Source of the DNA: Sphingopyxis sp. BSN-002 | GTDB lineage: Bacteria; Pseudomonadota; Alphaproteobacteria; Sphingomonadales; Sphingomonadaceae | Reading direction: 5' to 3' | DNA length: 64,000 nucleotides | Assembly (NCBI RefSeq): GCF_022024275.1 | Contig: NZ_CP091804.1 | Location: 1,302,001-1,366,000 of the forward strand | Shown: positions 41,435 to 53,552 of the stretch, in pieces | How positions within the stretch are numbered: the stretch's first letter is position 1 | Layout of the letters: every line of letters starts with the position of its first letter | The notes under the pieces: model-generated | Seen by the model: only the letters and a program-made list of their open reading frames with translations | Told to the model about the DNA's origin: nothing | The model's database searches: none | Made by a program: the position numbers and the translations under genes

Positions 41435-43048
41435 ATGGCCTCCATCCCGCTCTCCTCCGGGCAAAACCCCGCAAAAGACGACACGCCCTTCGACCCGGCG
41501 GCGATGCCCAACGCGCGGAAATATCTGATCTTTGCGGTGATGGCGTTCGGCCAGTTCATGGCGCTGATCGACATCCAGATCGTCGCCGCATCGCTCAACG
41601 AAGTGCAGGCGGGACTCAGCGCCGGGCCCGACGAGATCAGCTGGGTGCAGACCGCCTATCTGATGGCCGAGCTCGTGATGATACCCTTCTCGGCCTTCCT
41701 CGCTCAGGCGCTGTCGACGCGCTGGCTGTTCGCGGGATCGGCGGCGCTGTTCACCCTGTCGAGCATCGCGTGCGGGCTCGCGTGGAACATCGAATCGATG
41801 ATCCTGTTCCGCGCTGTCCAGGGCTTCGTCGGCGGCGCGATGATCCCGACGGTGTTCGCGACCGGCTATATGCTCTTCCAGGGCAAGCAGCGCGCGATGA
41901 TCCCCGCGATCCTCGGCATGGTATCGGTGCTCGCGCCGACGCTCGGCCCGACGGTCGGCGGCTGGATCACCGACAGTCTGGGGTGGCGCTGGGTCTTCTT
42001 CATCAACGTTCTGCCCGGCGCGATGGTGACGCTGCTGATCCTGATGCTCGTCCGCGTCGACAAGCCCAATTTGCCGATGCTCCGCCGGATCGACTGGGTC
42101 CACCTCGCCTCGATGGCGGTGTTCCTCGCAGGCCTCGAATTCGTGCTCGAGGAGGGGCCGAAGCACGACTGGTTCAGCGAACCCGAAATCGCGATCGGCG
42201 CGTGGGTGTCGTTCGTCGCCTTCGGCCTCTTCCTCGAGCGCTCTTTCCGCTCCGACGGACCGATCGTGAAGCTGTCGCCCTTCCGGGTGCCGACCTTCGT
42301 CTTTGCCTGCGTCTTCAATCTGGTGATCGGTTTCGGCCTCTATGCCAGCACCTATCTGATCCCGATCTACCTCGGCCGCGTGCAGGGATATAATGCGTCG
42401 GAGATCGGCACGACCGTGTTTATCGCCGGGATCGCGCAACTCATGGGCGTCCCGATCGCGGCCGCGCTATCGCAGAAGGTGGACCAGCGGATCGTCATCA
42501 CCTTCGGGCTCGGCCTGTTCGCCGTCGGCCTTTGGATGTTCAGCTTCATGACCCCCGAATGGGGTTTCGCCGCGCTGTTCTGGCCGCAGGTCGTGCGCAG
42601 CTTTGCGATCATGCTCTGCATCGTCCCGTCGGTCGGGCTCGCGCTCGGCAATTTCGAGGGGCCCGAGCTGCGCTATGCCTCGGGCCTGTTCAACCTGATG
42701 CGCAACCTCGGCGGCGCGATCGGCATCGCGCTCGTCAACACCTGGCTCGGCGACAATATGCGCCTCCACGCGCTGCGTCTATCCGAAGCCTTGGGCCGCG
42801 GCGGCGAAGCGGCGCGCGAGGCGGCCGCCAACCTGACGCACGGCATCGGCCAATATGTCACCGACCCTGCGCTCGCGGCGCAGATGGCGAACGGCGTGCT
42901 CGGCCGGATCGTCGGACGCGAAGCGCTGACGCTCGCCTTCGACGACGTCTTCCGCCTGATGTCGTGGATATTCTTGGCGGCGCTGATCATGGTCCCGTTC
43001 TGCAAGCCGCCGCCGATCGGAGGCCCGGCCCCGACCGACGCGCATTAA
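41435..43048 (+). CDS. emrB: DHA2 family drug:H+ antiporter (EmrB-like)
   Basis: This 537 aa protein is a major facilitator with 14 predicted membrane segments. ALIDIQIVAASLNEVQ is the first-segment motif D1, RAVQGFVGGAMIP the R-rich motif B, and VLAPTLGPTVGGWITD motif C of antiporters. It would pump toxic hydrophobic compounds through the EmrA adaptor. Gene order is split: emrB is divergent from the tetR-thioesterase-emrA operon rather than next to emrA. It ends with a stem-loop shared with katG. Confidence 0.94.
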   Translation: MASIPLSSGQNPAKDDTPFDPAAMPNARKYLIFAVMAFGQFMALIDIQIVAASLNEVQAGLSAGPDEISWVQTAYLMAELVMIPFSAFLAQALSTRWLFAGSAALFTLSSIACGLAWNIESMILFRAVQGFVGGAMIPTVFATGYMLFQGKQRAMIPAILGMVSVLAPTLGPTVGGWITDSLGWRWVFFINVLPGAMVTLLILMLVRVDKPNLPMLRRIDWVHLASMAVFLAGLEFVLEEGPKHDWFSEPEIAIGAWVSFVAFGLFLERSFRSDGPIVKLSPFRVPTFVFACVFNLVIGFGLYASTYLIPIYLGRVQGYNASEIGTTVFIAGIAQLMGVPIAAALSQKVDQRIVITFGLGLFAVGLWMFSFMTPEWGFAALFWPQVVRSFAIMLCIVPSVGLALGNFEGPELRYASGLFNLMRNLGGAIGIALVNTWLGDNMRLHALRLSEALGRGGEAAREAAANLTHGIGQYVTDPALAAQMANGVLGRIVGREALTLAFDDVFRLMSWIFLAALIMVPFCKPPPIGGPAPTDAH

Positions 43049-43061
43049 ACCCTAAAAAGAA

Positions 43062-43097
43062 GACCCGCCCCCGGGCCCATGTCCCCGGGGGCGGGTC
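43062..43097. terminator. Bidirectional terminator between emrB and katG
   Basis: GACCCGCCCCCGGG pairs perfectly with its complement (43062-43075, 43084-43097). On the minus strand it is followed by TTCTTTTTAGGG, so it is a strong intrinsic terminator for katG. On the plus strand the T-run is missing. Confidence 0.85.
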
Positions 43098-43159
43098 GCG
43101 ACCCGTCGTCCATTGGCCGCGCCCGGTCCCGCGGCATGATGCGGGACCGGGGCGCCGGA

Positions 43160-45705
<2,546 letters not shown>

Positions 45706-45861
45706 GTGGCCAACACCCCCGACCAACAGAACCAGAAGAACACCCAGGCTGATCGCGACGAAGAGCAACGCCGCCAGCAGCAACAGCAGGGCGGCAACGA
45801 CCGCCAGCAGGGTGGTCAGCGCTCCGATCAGGATCGCAACAAGAACCCGCAGCAGCGCTGA
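45706..45861 (+). CDS. Gln-rich small soluble protein
   Basis: A GTG at 45706, seven bases after GGAG, starts a 51 aa, highly polar protein (VANTPDQQNQKNTQADRDEE, then Gln runs and Arg). It is predicted to be disordered; function is unknown. It is followed by a strong terminator 15 bases after the stop. The antisense strand also encodes a 100 residue hydrophobic frame (45562-45873) because CAG and CTG codons mirror each other; the plus-strand reading is favoured by its ribosome site and terminator. Confidence 0.6.
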   Translation: MANTPDQQNQKNTQADRDEEQRRQQQQQGGNDRQQGGQRSDQDRNKNPQQR

Positions 45862-45876
45862 TACAGGCTGCATGAG

Positions 45877-45909
45877 AAAGGGCCGCTCCCTCGCGGGAGC
45901 GGCCCTTTT
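45877..45909. terminator. Terminator after the Gln-rich gene
   Basis: AAAGGGCCGCTCCC and GGGAGCGGCCCTTT form a perfect 14-pair stem with a TCGC loop, followed by TTTCTTTC on the plus strand. It may also stop the convergent receptor gene. Confidence 0.85.
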
Positions 45910-45930
45910 CTTTCGTCCGCCGCGAACGGG

Positions 45931-48459
45931 TCAGAAGCTGACCTTGATCGTCCCGCCCCAAGTGCGCGGATCACCGGGGGTGCCGGCGATCAGGCCGACA
46001 TTGCCCGGCGCGACCTGCAGCAGTTCGATATAGTTGACGTCGAACGCATTGCGGACCCATCCGAACACATCGATGCCGTCGCCGCGGAAGCCAACGCGGA
46101 AGTTGGTCAGCGCATAGCCCTTCACATCGGTATAGATCGACGGCGAAGCGTTCGAATTCCAGTGCGAACGGTAGTTGCCGTCGACGCCCAGATAGACCTG
46201 CCCTTCCTTCGCGAACAGCGTGACCGGCACGTTGGTCTCGGCGCCGTACGAGAAGGCCCACTTCGACACGCCGGGCAAGCGCTGGCCCGAAATGTCGCAC
46301 TGGCGCGGGCTGAGCCCCGGAACGCCCGGCGCGCTGGGTGTCTGTGTGCCGGTGACGAAGGTACCGCCCGACAGTTCGGGCGGGCACGGCGCGCTGGTGA
46401 ACTTCTTGTACTTGGCGTCGGTATAAGCGCCGTTGGCATAGGCGGTGAAACGGTCGCTGGCGCGGATCTTGAAGTCGGCTTCGATGCCCTGCGAAACGAC
46501 CCTCTCCGCATTGGCCAGATAGCCGCGCACCGTGCCGAACTGACCGCCGTTCACCGTCGCCTGGAAATTCTTGATCTCGGTGCGGAACGCCGTGAGGTTG
46601 AAAGTCGCGAGGCGATTGAAGAACTGGGTCTTGAGCCCCACCTCGAAGTGATTGACCGATTCCGGCTTCACCGTGCTCGCGCTGAGCACAGGCTGGTTGT
46701 TGGTGTCGAGCGGCAGGCCGTTCTGGTTGATGCCGACCGTCTTGAAGCTCTTTGCGTAGGTCGCATAGGCAAGGACATCCGGCGCGAGCTTGTAGTTCAC
46801 GTTCAGATCATAGCTGAAATTCCAGTCGCTGACCGACGGCGTCGTGAGCTGCGGCTGATAGACCCCACACTGCGCAGTGAGCACGGCATTGCCCTGCTGC
46901 GCCGCGGTGCTGCAGCTCGTGATCAGCTGACCGGTGCCCGTCGTCACGACGCGCTGATAAAAGCCTTCCTTCTTGTCGTAATTGATGCGGATACCTGGCT
47001 GGATCGTCAGCTCCGGCGTCAGCTTGTAGCTGAGCTGGCCATAGAGCGCCGCGCTGTCCGACTTCAGATATTGCGTATTGGTCGCGGTCAGGCCGTTCAG
47101 CACTTCGGGACGGTTATAGACATTGTTCGGATCGGTCGACGGCGCGAGGCTGTAGCGCGTCGCGTCGATTCCCTGCTGCTCGGTGCCCTGCGTGTCGATG
47201 CGTTGCTTGAAGCCGAACAGGCCGACGACGAAATCGAGCTTGTCGCCTTCGTAATTGTAACGGAACTCCTGGCTGTACTGATCCTGCTGCGACGGGTTCT
47301 GCGACTTGGCCACGACCGATGCGCCGGTGAAGTCGCGGTCGTTCTCGGGCTGCCAGTCCCAGAAGCGCCATGCGGTGATCGAGGTGAAAGTCCCCGGACC
47401 GACGTCCCATTTCACACGCAGCGACGCGCCGCCGATCTTGTTGCCGGCGCTCAGGCTGGCATCGATGTCGGTCAGGCGATCATAGATGTTCCGGCTCGGC
47501 ACGATGTAATTGTAGTTCGGGTTGGCTGCCTGCAGCCGCGCGATGATCGCGTCATACTGACGGTTGAGAGCGCGCTGCGTCGTGCCGACGCGAACGAAAG
47601 CGGTGCCGCAGCATTCCGGATTCTGGCGGCTGTAGTCACCCGCGAGCGTGATCGAGAGATCGTCGTTGGGCTCGAACAGCAACTGGCCGCGCAGGCCCAG
47701 ATTGTCCTGCTCGTTGATCCAGCGGTCGGTCCGGGTGTTGAACAACGTGCCGCGGCGGCTGGTCGTGGCGATCGCGATACGCGCGGCGACCTTGTCCGAC
47801 AGCGGGCCCGAAACCGCGGCCTTCGCCTGCCGATAATTGAGATTGCCGACCGTCACTTCGGCGCGGCCCTCGAAATCGAAGGTCGGCTGGTTCGTCGTGA
47901 TGTTGATCGCGCCCGCGGTGGTGTTCTTGCCATAGAGCGTGCCCTGCGGCCCGCGCAGCACCTCGACCTGGTCGACGTCGAGGAAGTCGAAGGTCGCAGC
48001 GGCGACGCGCGAGTTATAGACGTCGTCGACATAGATGCCGACGCCCTGCTCAAAGCCGTCGCTGGTGAGACCAAAGGGCACGCCGAGACCGCGGATGTTG
48101 ACCGAAGTATTGCGCGGGTTCGACGTATAGACCTGCAAGGTCGGGGCGAGCTGCTGCAGCTTCACGACGTTGAAATTGCCCGTCGCCTCGATCGAATCGC
48201 CGCGGATCACCGAGATCGCCACGGGCACTTCCTGCGCGGTTTCCTGACGACGGCGGGCGGTAACGATGATCACGTCGCCCCGGCTGACATCGTCGTCGAC
48301 CTGATCGGACGCATCGGCAGTGCCGGTCGAGGTCGCCGCGGCATCGCCGGCTGCCGTTTCCTCGGCAAAGGCAGGCGCGGCGCCGAGCGCCAAGAGCAGG
48401 GATAGCGTAAGCGCCGATGCCGGGACGCGGCGGCGAGCGGAGGGGTATTTCGCGGTCAT
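45931..48459 (-). CDS. TonB-dependent receptor near a DUF2292 gene
   Basis: This 842 aa outer-membrane receptor has a signal peptide, the TonB-box-like IIVTARRRQE (about 64-73), and the plug hallmark RGPQGTLYGKNTTAGAINI. A large barrel ends in SF. It is longer than the first receptor in the window. AGGAAA lies seven bases before the ATG at 48459; longer readings add no signal. The adjacent DUF2292/OscA-like gene points to sulfur or organosulfur uptake, but the substrate is not proven. Confidence 0.92.
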   Translation of the reverse strand: MTAKYPSARRRVPASALTLSLLLALGAAPAFAEETAAGDAAATSTGTADASDQVDDDVSRGDVIIVTARRRQETAQEVPVAISVIRGDSIEATGNFNVVKLQQLAPTLQVYTSNPRNTSVNIRGLGVPFGLTSDGFEQGVGIYVDDVYNSRVAAATFDFLDVDQVEVLRGPQGTLYGKNTTAGAINITTNQPTFDFEGRAEVTVGNLNYRQAKAAVSGPLSDKVAARIAIATTSRRGTLFNTRTDRWINEQDNLGLRGQLLFEPNDDLSITLAGDYSRQNPECCGTAFVRVGTTQRALNRQYDAIIARLQAANPNYNYIVPSRNIYDRLTDIDASLSAGNKIGGASLRVKWDVGPGTFTSITAWRFWDWQPENDRDFTGASVVAKSQNPSQQDQYSQEFRYNYEGDKLDFVVGLFGFKQRIDTQGTEQQGIDATRYSLAPSTDPNNVYNRPEVLNGLTATNTQYLKSDSAALYGQLSYKLTPELTIQPGIRINYDKKEGFYQRVVTTGTGQLITSCSTAAQQGNAVLTAQCGVYQPQLTTPSVSDWNFSYDLNVNYKLAPDVLAYATYAKSFKTVGINQNGLPLDTNNQPVLSASTVKPESVNHFEVGLKTQFFNRLATFNLTAFRTEIKNFQATVNGGQFGTVRGYLANAERVVSQGIEADFKIRASDRFTAYANGAYTDAKYKKFTSAPCPPELSGGTFVTGTQTPSAPGVPGLSPRQCDISGQRLPGVSKWAFSYGAETNVPVTLFAKEGQVYLGVDGNYRSHWNSNASPSIYTDVKGYALTNFRVGFRGDGIDVFGWVRNAFDVNYIELLQVAPGNVGLIAGTPGDPRTWGGTIKVSF

Positions 48460-48559
48460 GACAATTTTCCTGTTGCTTTGAAGTTGCACGAAAATTGCCA
48501 CATCCGGCGGTCCGGTCTGCGGCAGTAAGGGGACAATCCCCTTTCGGGAGCTGTGAAAT

Positions 48560-48730
48560 TCAGTTGGGGTAGCGGTGCCGTTCGGTCACATCGACCTGCA
48601 CCAGCCGTCCCTCGTGGACGGTGAGCTGGATCGCGCCGAATTTCAGCTTTTCCAGCGCGTCGAGCACGGTCTGGACAGCACGCGACGGTTCGCCGCCTTC
48701 ACCCTTTGGCTGTTCTTTGATTGCGCTCAT
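48560..48730 (-). CDS. DUF2292/YezD family small protein (OscA-like)
   Basis: This 56 aa protein (MSAIKEQPKGEGGEPSRAVQ) belongs to the small DUF2292 family, with the conserved core ALEKLKFGAIQLTVHEGRLV and QVDVTERHR. A member named OscA in Pseudomonas corrugata is needed for use of organosulfur compounds under sulfur starvation. It sits 100 bases before the receptor gene on the same strand and is divergent from a flavin oxidoreductase gene, as expected for a sulfur-scavenging locus. ATG 48730 is the family start. Confidence 0.85.
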   Translation of the reverse strand: MSAIKEQPKGEGGEPSRAVQTVLDALEKLKFGAIQLTVHEGRLVQVDVTERHRYPN

Positions 48731-48921
48731 CTTGTGCCCTTCCCATCTTCTGAGTCGGCCGCAACCGTATCCCAAGTGTTTTAGTAGACAATCCCTAAAT
48801 TTGCTTTCTGCGCCCAAAGGTGAAGTTGCTGCGCCGAACGGATTCAGCCCCGCGACCAGCCGATGCGCTTCGTCGCCGAAGTGATTGCGCCCGCGCGCCA
48901 AGGCTGGCAAAGGCGCAGCCA

Positions 48922-49926
48922 ATGAGCAAAATTAACGATCTGATGGCCCGCGGGACCGAACTTCTCGGCAGCGACTATGCCATTCTCTGCGGCGCGATGA
49001 GCTGGGTCTCGGAGCGCAATCTGGTAAGCGCGATCAGCAACGCCGGAGGCTTTGGCGTGATCGCCTGCGGCGCAATGACGCCCGAGCTTCTCGATGCCGA
49101 AATCGCCGCGACGAAGGCGCTCGCCACGCGCAATTTTGGGGTCAACCTGATCACGATGCATCCGCAGCTGTTCGACCTGATCGACGTCTGCGCGAAGCAT
49201 GGCATCGGCCATGTCGTCCTTGCGGGCGGCCTGCCGCCGAAGGGCAGCCTCGAGGCGATCAAGGCGTCGGGCGCCAAGGTCATCTGCTTCGCGCCGACGC
49301 TGGCGCTTGCCAAGAAACTCGTTCGCTCGGGCGTCGATGCGCTCGTCATCGAGGGCATGGAAGCCGGCGGCCATATCGGTCCCGTGTCGACAAGCGTCCT
49401 CGCCCAGGAAATCCTGCCGAGCCTTGCCGAAGAGGTACCGATCTTCGTCGCCGGCGGTATCGGCCGCGGCGAGGCGATCGCGGGCTATCTCGAGATGGGT
49501 GCGTCGGGCGTCCAGCTCGGCACGCGCTTCGTCTGCGCGACCGAGAGCATCGCGCATCCGAACTTCAAAAAGGCCTTCATCCGCGCGTCGGCGCGCGACG
49601 CCGTCGCCAGCGTCCAGATCGACCCGCGCCTGCCGGTCATCCCGGTGCGCGCGCTCAAGAACAACGGCACCGAATCCTTCACCGCGAAGCAGCGCGAAGT
49701 CGCGAACCTGCTCGATGAGGGCGCGGTCGACATGATGGAGGCGCAGCTTCAGATCGAGCATTATTGGGCGGGCGCGCTCCGCCGCGCGGTCATCGACGGC
49801 GACGTCGACGGCGGCTCGTTAATGGCAGGGCAATCTGTCGGCATGGTAACCTCCGAAGAGAGCGTTGCCGATATCATCGCAACTTTGGTGCAACAGGCCG
49901 AAGCCGCGTTGCACGCCCGGGGTTGA
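48922..49926 (+). CDS. Nitronate monooxygenase-like flavin oxidoreductase (second copy)
   Basis: This 334 aa FMN TIM-barrel protein is of the 2-nitropropane dioxygenase type but distinct from the copy at 4031. The catalytic His is in EGMEAGGHIGP, the phosphate loop in VAGGIGRGEAI, followed by GASGVQLGTRFVCATES. An ATG at 48922 gives a standard N-terminus (MSKINDLMARGTELLG). It is divergent from the DUF2292 gene. Its role in sulfur metabolism, if any, is inferred only from position. Confidence 0.9.
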   Translation: MSKINDLMARGTELLGSDYAILCGAMSWVSERNLVSAISNAGGFGVIACGAMTPELLDAEIAATKALATRNFGVNLITMHPQLFDLIDVCAKHGIGHVVLAGGLPPKGSLEAIKASGAKVICFAPTLALAKKLVRSGVDALVIEGMEAGGHIGPVSTSVLAQEILPSLAEEVPIFVAGGIGRGEAIAGYLEMGASGVQLGTRFVCATESIAHPNFKKAFIRASARDAVASVQIDPRLPVIPVRALKNNGTESFTAKQREVANLLDEGAVDMMEAQLQIEHYWAGALRRAVIDGDVDGGSLMAGQSVGMVTSEESVADIIATLVQQAEAALHARG

Positions 49927-49958
49927 GACCGCATAGTTTCGCGGTTGGGGAGAAGATC

Positions 49959-50696
49959 ATGAATGTGTCGCGTAAGATCATCGTAGCCGGCTTGCTGGCG
50001 AGCGTCGCCGCCTGTGCGCCCAAACCGGTTGCCCCGCCGCCTCCGCCGCCCGCCCCGCCGCCCGTGGCAATCGTGATCCCCCCGCGCCCGCTGCCCCCCG
50101 GCAACGCGTCGCTGACCCAGATCCTGCCGGGCCGCGGCATCGACGGCCATTTCGTCACCGCAAACAGCGGCATCTCCGGCGACCGCGCTTTCTGGCAGCT
50201 CAAGATCGGGCTGAACGTCGCGGCGATCGGCTGCCGGGGAACCGAAGAGGCGACGCTGGTGTCGGCGTACAACAATATCATCAAGGCGCACGCGAAGGCG
50301 ATCAAGTCGACCGAGAAGACCGTGATCGCCGACCTTGGCAAGGCGAACAAGACGAACGGGATCAAGGAGCGCGACCGCCTCTCAACCCAGCTTTTCAACT
50401 ATTTCGCCCAGCCGCCGGCACAGCGCGCCTTCTGCGCGCGCGCCAACGAGGTCGCACAGCTCGTCTCTTCGACACCGGCCGCACAGGTCATCGCTCAAGC
50501 GCCGGGCCATCTCGCCGCTCTCGACCAGCCCTTCCTCGATTTCTATGAGGCCTATGCGAGATATCAGCTCGATGCGGCCTCGTGGGATGCGAAATATGCA
50601 CCGCCGCCTGCGATCATGACCGCACCTGCAGCGCCCGCGGCCACCTATGGGGCGACGACGCCCGCTGCATCGCCGGCGTCGAATCCGAACGGCTAG
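49959..50696 (+). CDS. Lipoprotein of unknown function
   Basis: This 245 aa protein has a lipoprotein signal (MNVSRKIIVAGLLASVAAC, lipobox SVAAC) and a Pro-rich linker (KPVAPPPPPPAPPP). A helical domain and a low-complexity Ala/Pro tail follow. No family was recognised. ATG 49959 follows GGGAGAAG. It lies just before ptsP, 67 bases apart, but is not clearly linked to it. Confidence 0.75.
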   Translation: MNVSRKIIVAGLLASVAACAPKPVAPPPPPPAPPPVAIVIPPRPLPPGNASLTQILPGRGIDGHFVTANSGISGDRAFWQLKIGLNVAAIGCRGTEEATLVSAYNNIIKAHAKAIKSTEKTVIADLGKANKTNGIKERDRLSTQLFNYFAQPPAQRAFCARANEVAQLVSSTPAAQVIAQAPGHLAALDQPFLDFYEAYARYQLDAASWDAKYAPPPAIMTAPAAPAATYGATTPAASPASNPNG

Positions 50697-50762
50697 GCCG
50701 GACAGGAAATTTCGCGCGCGCCCTTGGCGGCGGGGCACCGCATCTGTTAGCACGGATGCGAC

Positions 50763-53066
50763 ATGACAAACGCCCCGCCTCCGCCCTCGAGCGCCGCCCA
50801 GTCGGCGCGGACGATCCTGACCCGGCTCCACGAGGTGATGGCGGCGCGCACCAATGCGCAAAGCAAGCTCAACCAGGTCGTCGGAATCATCGGCGAATGC
50901 CTCGATAGCGAGGTCTGCTCGATCTATCTGCTGCGCGAGGGCGCTCTCGAACTCTACGCGACCCGCGGACTGAAGCAGGAGGCCGTCCACGTCACCCGCC
51001 TCGGCCTCGGCGAAGGCCTTGTCGGCACGATCGCCGAACAGATCGAAACGCTGAACCTCGACGAGGCCGCGGCACACCCCGACTTCTCCTATCGCCCCGA
51101 GACGGGCGAGGAGCTGTTCCACAGTTTCGCCGGCGTCCCGATCATTCGCCGCGAGCGCGCCGTCGGCGTCCTCTGCGTCCAGCACGCCGATCCGCGCCGC
51201 TACGAAGAGATCGAGATCGAGACGTTGCAGACGGTCGCGATGGTCCTCTCCGAACTGATCGCGAACGCCGATCTCGTCGACACGGCAGCACGCACCGACG
51301 CCGCCAATGCCGATCAGTCGGCACAGCGGCTGACCGGGCAGAAGCTCGTCGACGGCATGGGCGCCGGGGTCGCGGTCTGGCATCAGCCGCGCATCACGAT
51401 CGAGCATACCGTCGCCGATGACATCGAGGCCGAACGCCACCGCGTCTACGCCGCCTTCGACAAGATGCGCGAACAGATCGACCGCATGGCGAGCCAGGCC
51501 GAATTCGGCGTCGGCGGCGAGCATGAAGAGGTCATCGAGACCTACAAGATGTTCGCCTATGACGAGGGTTGGTCGCGCCGGATCAACGAGGCGATCGACA
51601 GCGGCCTCACTGCCGAGGCGGCGATCGAGCGCGTCCAGCAACGCACCCGGATGCGGATGCGCCAGATCGACGATCCGCTGCTGCGAGACCGCATGCACGA
51701 CCTCGAGGATCTGTCGAACCGGCTGATCCGCATCGTATCGGGGCAGATGGGCACCGCGGCGCAGGTCGGCCTCCGCCAGGATTCGATCCTGATCGCGCGC
51801 AACCTCGGCCCCGCCGAGCTGCTCGAGTACGACCGCCGCCGCCTGAAGGGCGTGGTGCTGGAAGAAGGATCGCTCACCGCGCACGTCATCATCGTCGCGC
51901 GCGCCATGGGGGTGCCGGTCATCGGCCGCGTCAGCGATGTGCGCACCTCGATCCGCGAGGGCGACCTGCTGTTGCTCGACGCCGGTGCCGGAACGGTGCA
52001 GGTCCGCCCGACGCAAGCCGTGCAGGATGCGTTCGACGCCAAGCTCGAAATCTCGCAGAAGCGCCGTGCGAACCTTGCCGCGCTGCGCGACCTTCCGGCT
52101 GTGACGAAAGACGGCGTGCCGATCGAGCTGATGATCAACGCGGGACTGCGTGAAGACATCGCCGCGCTCGACCTCACCGGGGCGCGCGGGATCGGACTGT
52201 TCCGTACCGAGTTCCAGTTCCTCGTCTCGGCGACGCTGCCCGCGCGCGAACGCCAGCAGCGGCTCTATCGCGACGTGCTCGACGCGGCGGGCGACCGGCC
52301 GGTGATCTTCCGTACCGTGGACATCGGCGGCGACAAGGCGCTGCCCTATATGAACACCGACACCGCGCTGGAGGAAAATCCGGCGATGGGGTGGCGTGCG
52401 CTGCGTCTCGCGCTCGAGCGCGAAGGCCTGCTGAAGGTTCAGGCGCGCGCGCTGATGGAAGCCGCAGCGGGACGGACCCTCAATGTGATGTTCCCGATGG
52501 TGTCCGAGCCCTGGGAATATGAGGCTGCGCGCGAGCTGTTCGTAAAGCAGCGCGCCTGGCTCGCGAGCCACAACAAGAAGCTGCCCGTCGCGATCCGTTA
52601 CGGCGCGATGCTCGAAGTGCCGGGCCTGCTCGAAACGCTCGACCTGATGCTGCCGCACCTCGACTTCCTGTCGATCGGCACCAACGACCTGACGCAGTTC
52701 CTCTTCGCCGCCGACCGCGCGCATCCGCGGCTCGCCGAGCGCTACGACTGGCTGTCGCCGACGGTGATGCGCTACCTCGCGCGCGTCGTGAAGACGGTCG
52801 CGGGATCGAAGGTCGCGCTCGGCGTCTGCGGCGAGATGGGCGGGCGCCCGCTCGAAGCGATGGCGCTGCTCGGCGTCGGGATCGAACGGCTGTCGATCAC
52901 ACCTGCGGGCGTCGGCCCGGTCAAGGCGATGATCCGCTCGCTCGACCTCGGCAAGCTGCGTAGCGAGATCGGGACGATCCTGTCGCAGCCCGCCGCCAAT
53001 CCGCGCGGGCAATATCTCGACTGGGCAAAGGCGCATCAGGTCGATCTCGGCGATTTCGAGAATTGA
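50763..53066 (+). CDS. ptsP: Phosphoenolpyruvate-protein phosphotransferase PtsP
   Basis: This 767 aa enzyme I of the nitrogen-related phosphotransferase system takes phosphate from phosphoenolpyruvate and passes it to NPr (PtsO) for regulation. An N-terminal GAF domain (about 20-165) precedes the enzyme I part. The phosphorylated His is His374 in GSLTAHVIIVARAMG. The C-terminal PEP-binding barrel includes GARGIGLFRTEFQFL and the Cys in ALGVCGEMGG. ptsO and ptsN are not in the window. Confidence 0.95.
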   Translation: MTNAPPPPSSAAQSARTILTRLHEVMAARTNAQSKLNQVVGIIGECLDSEVCSIYLLREGALELYATRGLKQEAVHVTRLGLGEGLVGTIAEQIETLNLDEAAAHPDFSYRPETGEELFHSFAGVPIIRRERAVGVLCVQHADPRRYEEIEIETLQTVAMVLSELIANADLVDTAARTDAANADQSAQRLTGQKLVDGMGAGVAVWHQPRITIEHTVADDIEAERHRVYAAFDKMREQIDRMASQAEFGVGGEHEEVIETYKMFAYDEGWSRRINEAIDSGLTAEAAIERVQQRTRMRMRQIDDPLLRDRMHDLEDLSNRLIRIVSGQMGTAAQVGLRQDSILIARNLGPAELLEYDRRRLKGVVLEEGSLTAHVIIVARAMGVPVIGRVSDVRTSIREGDLLLLDAGAGTVQVRPTQAVQDAFDAKLEISQKRRANLAALRDLPAVTKDGVPIELMINAGLREDIAALDLTGARGIGLFRTEFQFLVSATLPARERQQRLYRDVLDAAGDRPVIFRTVDIGGDKALPYMNTDTALEENPAMGWRALRLALEREGLLKVQARALMEAAAGRTLNVMFPMVSEPWEYEAARELFVKQRAWLASHNKKLPVAIRYGAMLEVPGLLETLDLMLPHLDFLSIGTNDLTQFLFAADRAHPRLAERYDWLSPTVMRYLARVVKTVAGSKVALGVCGEMGGRPLEAMALLGVGIERLSITPAGVGPVKAMIRSLDLGKLRSEIGTILSQPAANPRGQYLDWAKAHQVDLGDFEN

Positions 53067-53132
53067 CCTTCGGGGTAATTGCTTCGCCCTCAATGTTTAT
53101 GATATGTTCTCTTCGTACAAGATGAGGAGAGA

Positions 53133-53552
53133 ATGATGAGCGAGTCCCCCACCCGCGCGAACGGCCAGTGCCATTGCGGCGCGATCCGCTATTCGATGCC
53201 GACCGCGGTCGAGCATCATGCGCTTTGCCACTGCACCGACTGCCGTCGCCACGCCGGCGCGCCGATGGTCGGCTGGGCGCTGGTCGGCCAGGCCGATCTC
53301 GACATGACCGGCACGCCCAAAATCTATTCATCGTCCGAACATGGCCGCCGCCATTTCTGCGGCGATTGCGGCACCGGTCTCTTCTATACCAACGAAGCGA
53401 TCTTCCCCGGCCCGATCGACGTCCAGACGGGCACACTCGACGACCCCGACCTGATCCCCGCGGGCGCACAGATCCAGATCGCCGAACGGATCGGCTGGAT
53501 GGAAAAGCTGGACGAGATGCCGGCGTTCAACCGTTATCCCGGGATGGACTAA
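53133..53552 (+). CDS. GFA family zinc-binding protein
   Basis: This 139 aa protein matches the glutathione-dependent formaldehyde-activating (GFA) family. Zinc ligands are visible in GQCHCGAIRYS, CHCTDCRRHAGA and CGDCGTGLFY. Most members have no proven formaldehyde role. GAGGAGAG precedes ATG 53136; ATG 53133 also fits. Its stop overlaps the stop of the converging serine hydrolase gene. Confidence 0.9.
   Translation: MMSESPTRANGQCHCGAIRYSMPTAVEHHALCHCTDCRRHAGAPMVGWALVGQADLDMTGTPKIYSSSEHGRRHFCGDCGTGLFYTNEAIFPGPIDVQTGTLDDPDLIPAGAQIQIAERIGWMEKLDEMPAFNRYPGMD

Noticed and set aside
46162..48405. A 747-codon plus-strand frame opposite the second receptor
   Set aside because: Antisense shadow of a receptor with complete plug and barrel; composition is typical of a shadow.
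50382..53093. A 903-codon minus-strand frame opposite ptsP and the lipoprotein gene
   Set aside because: Antisense to PtsP, which has all its catalytic motifs; peptide lacks any recognisable domain.
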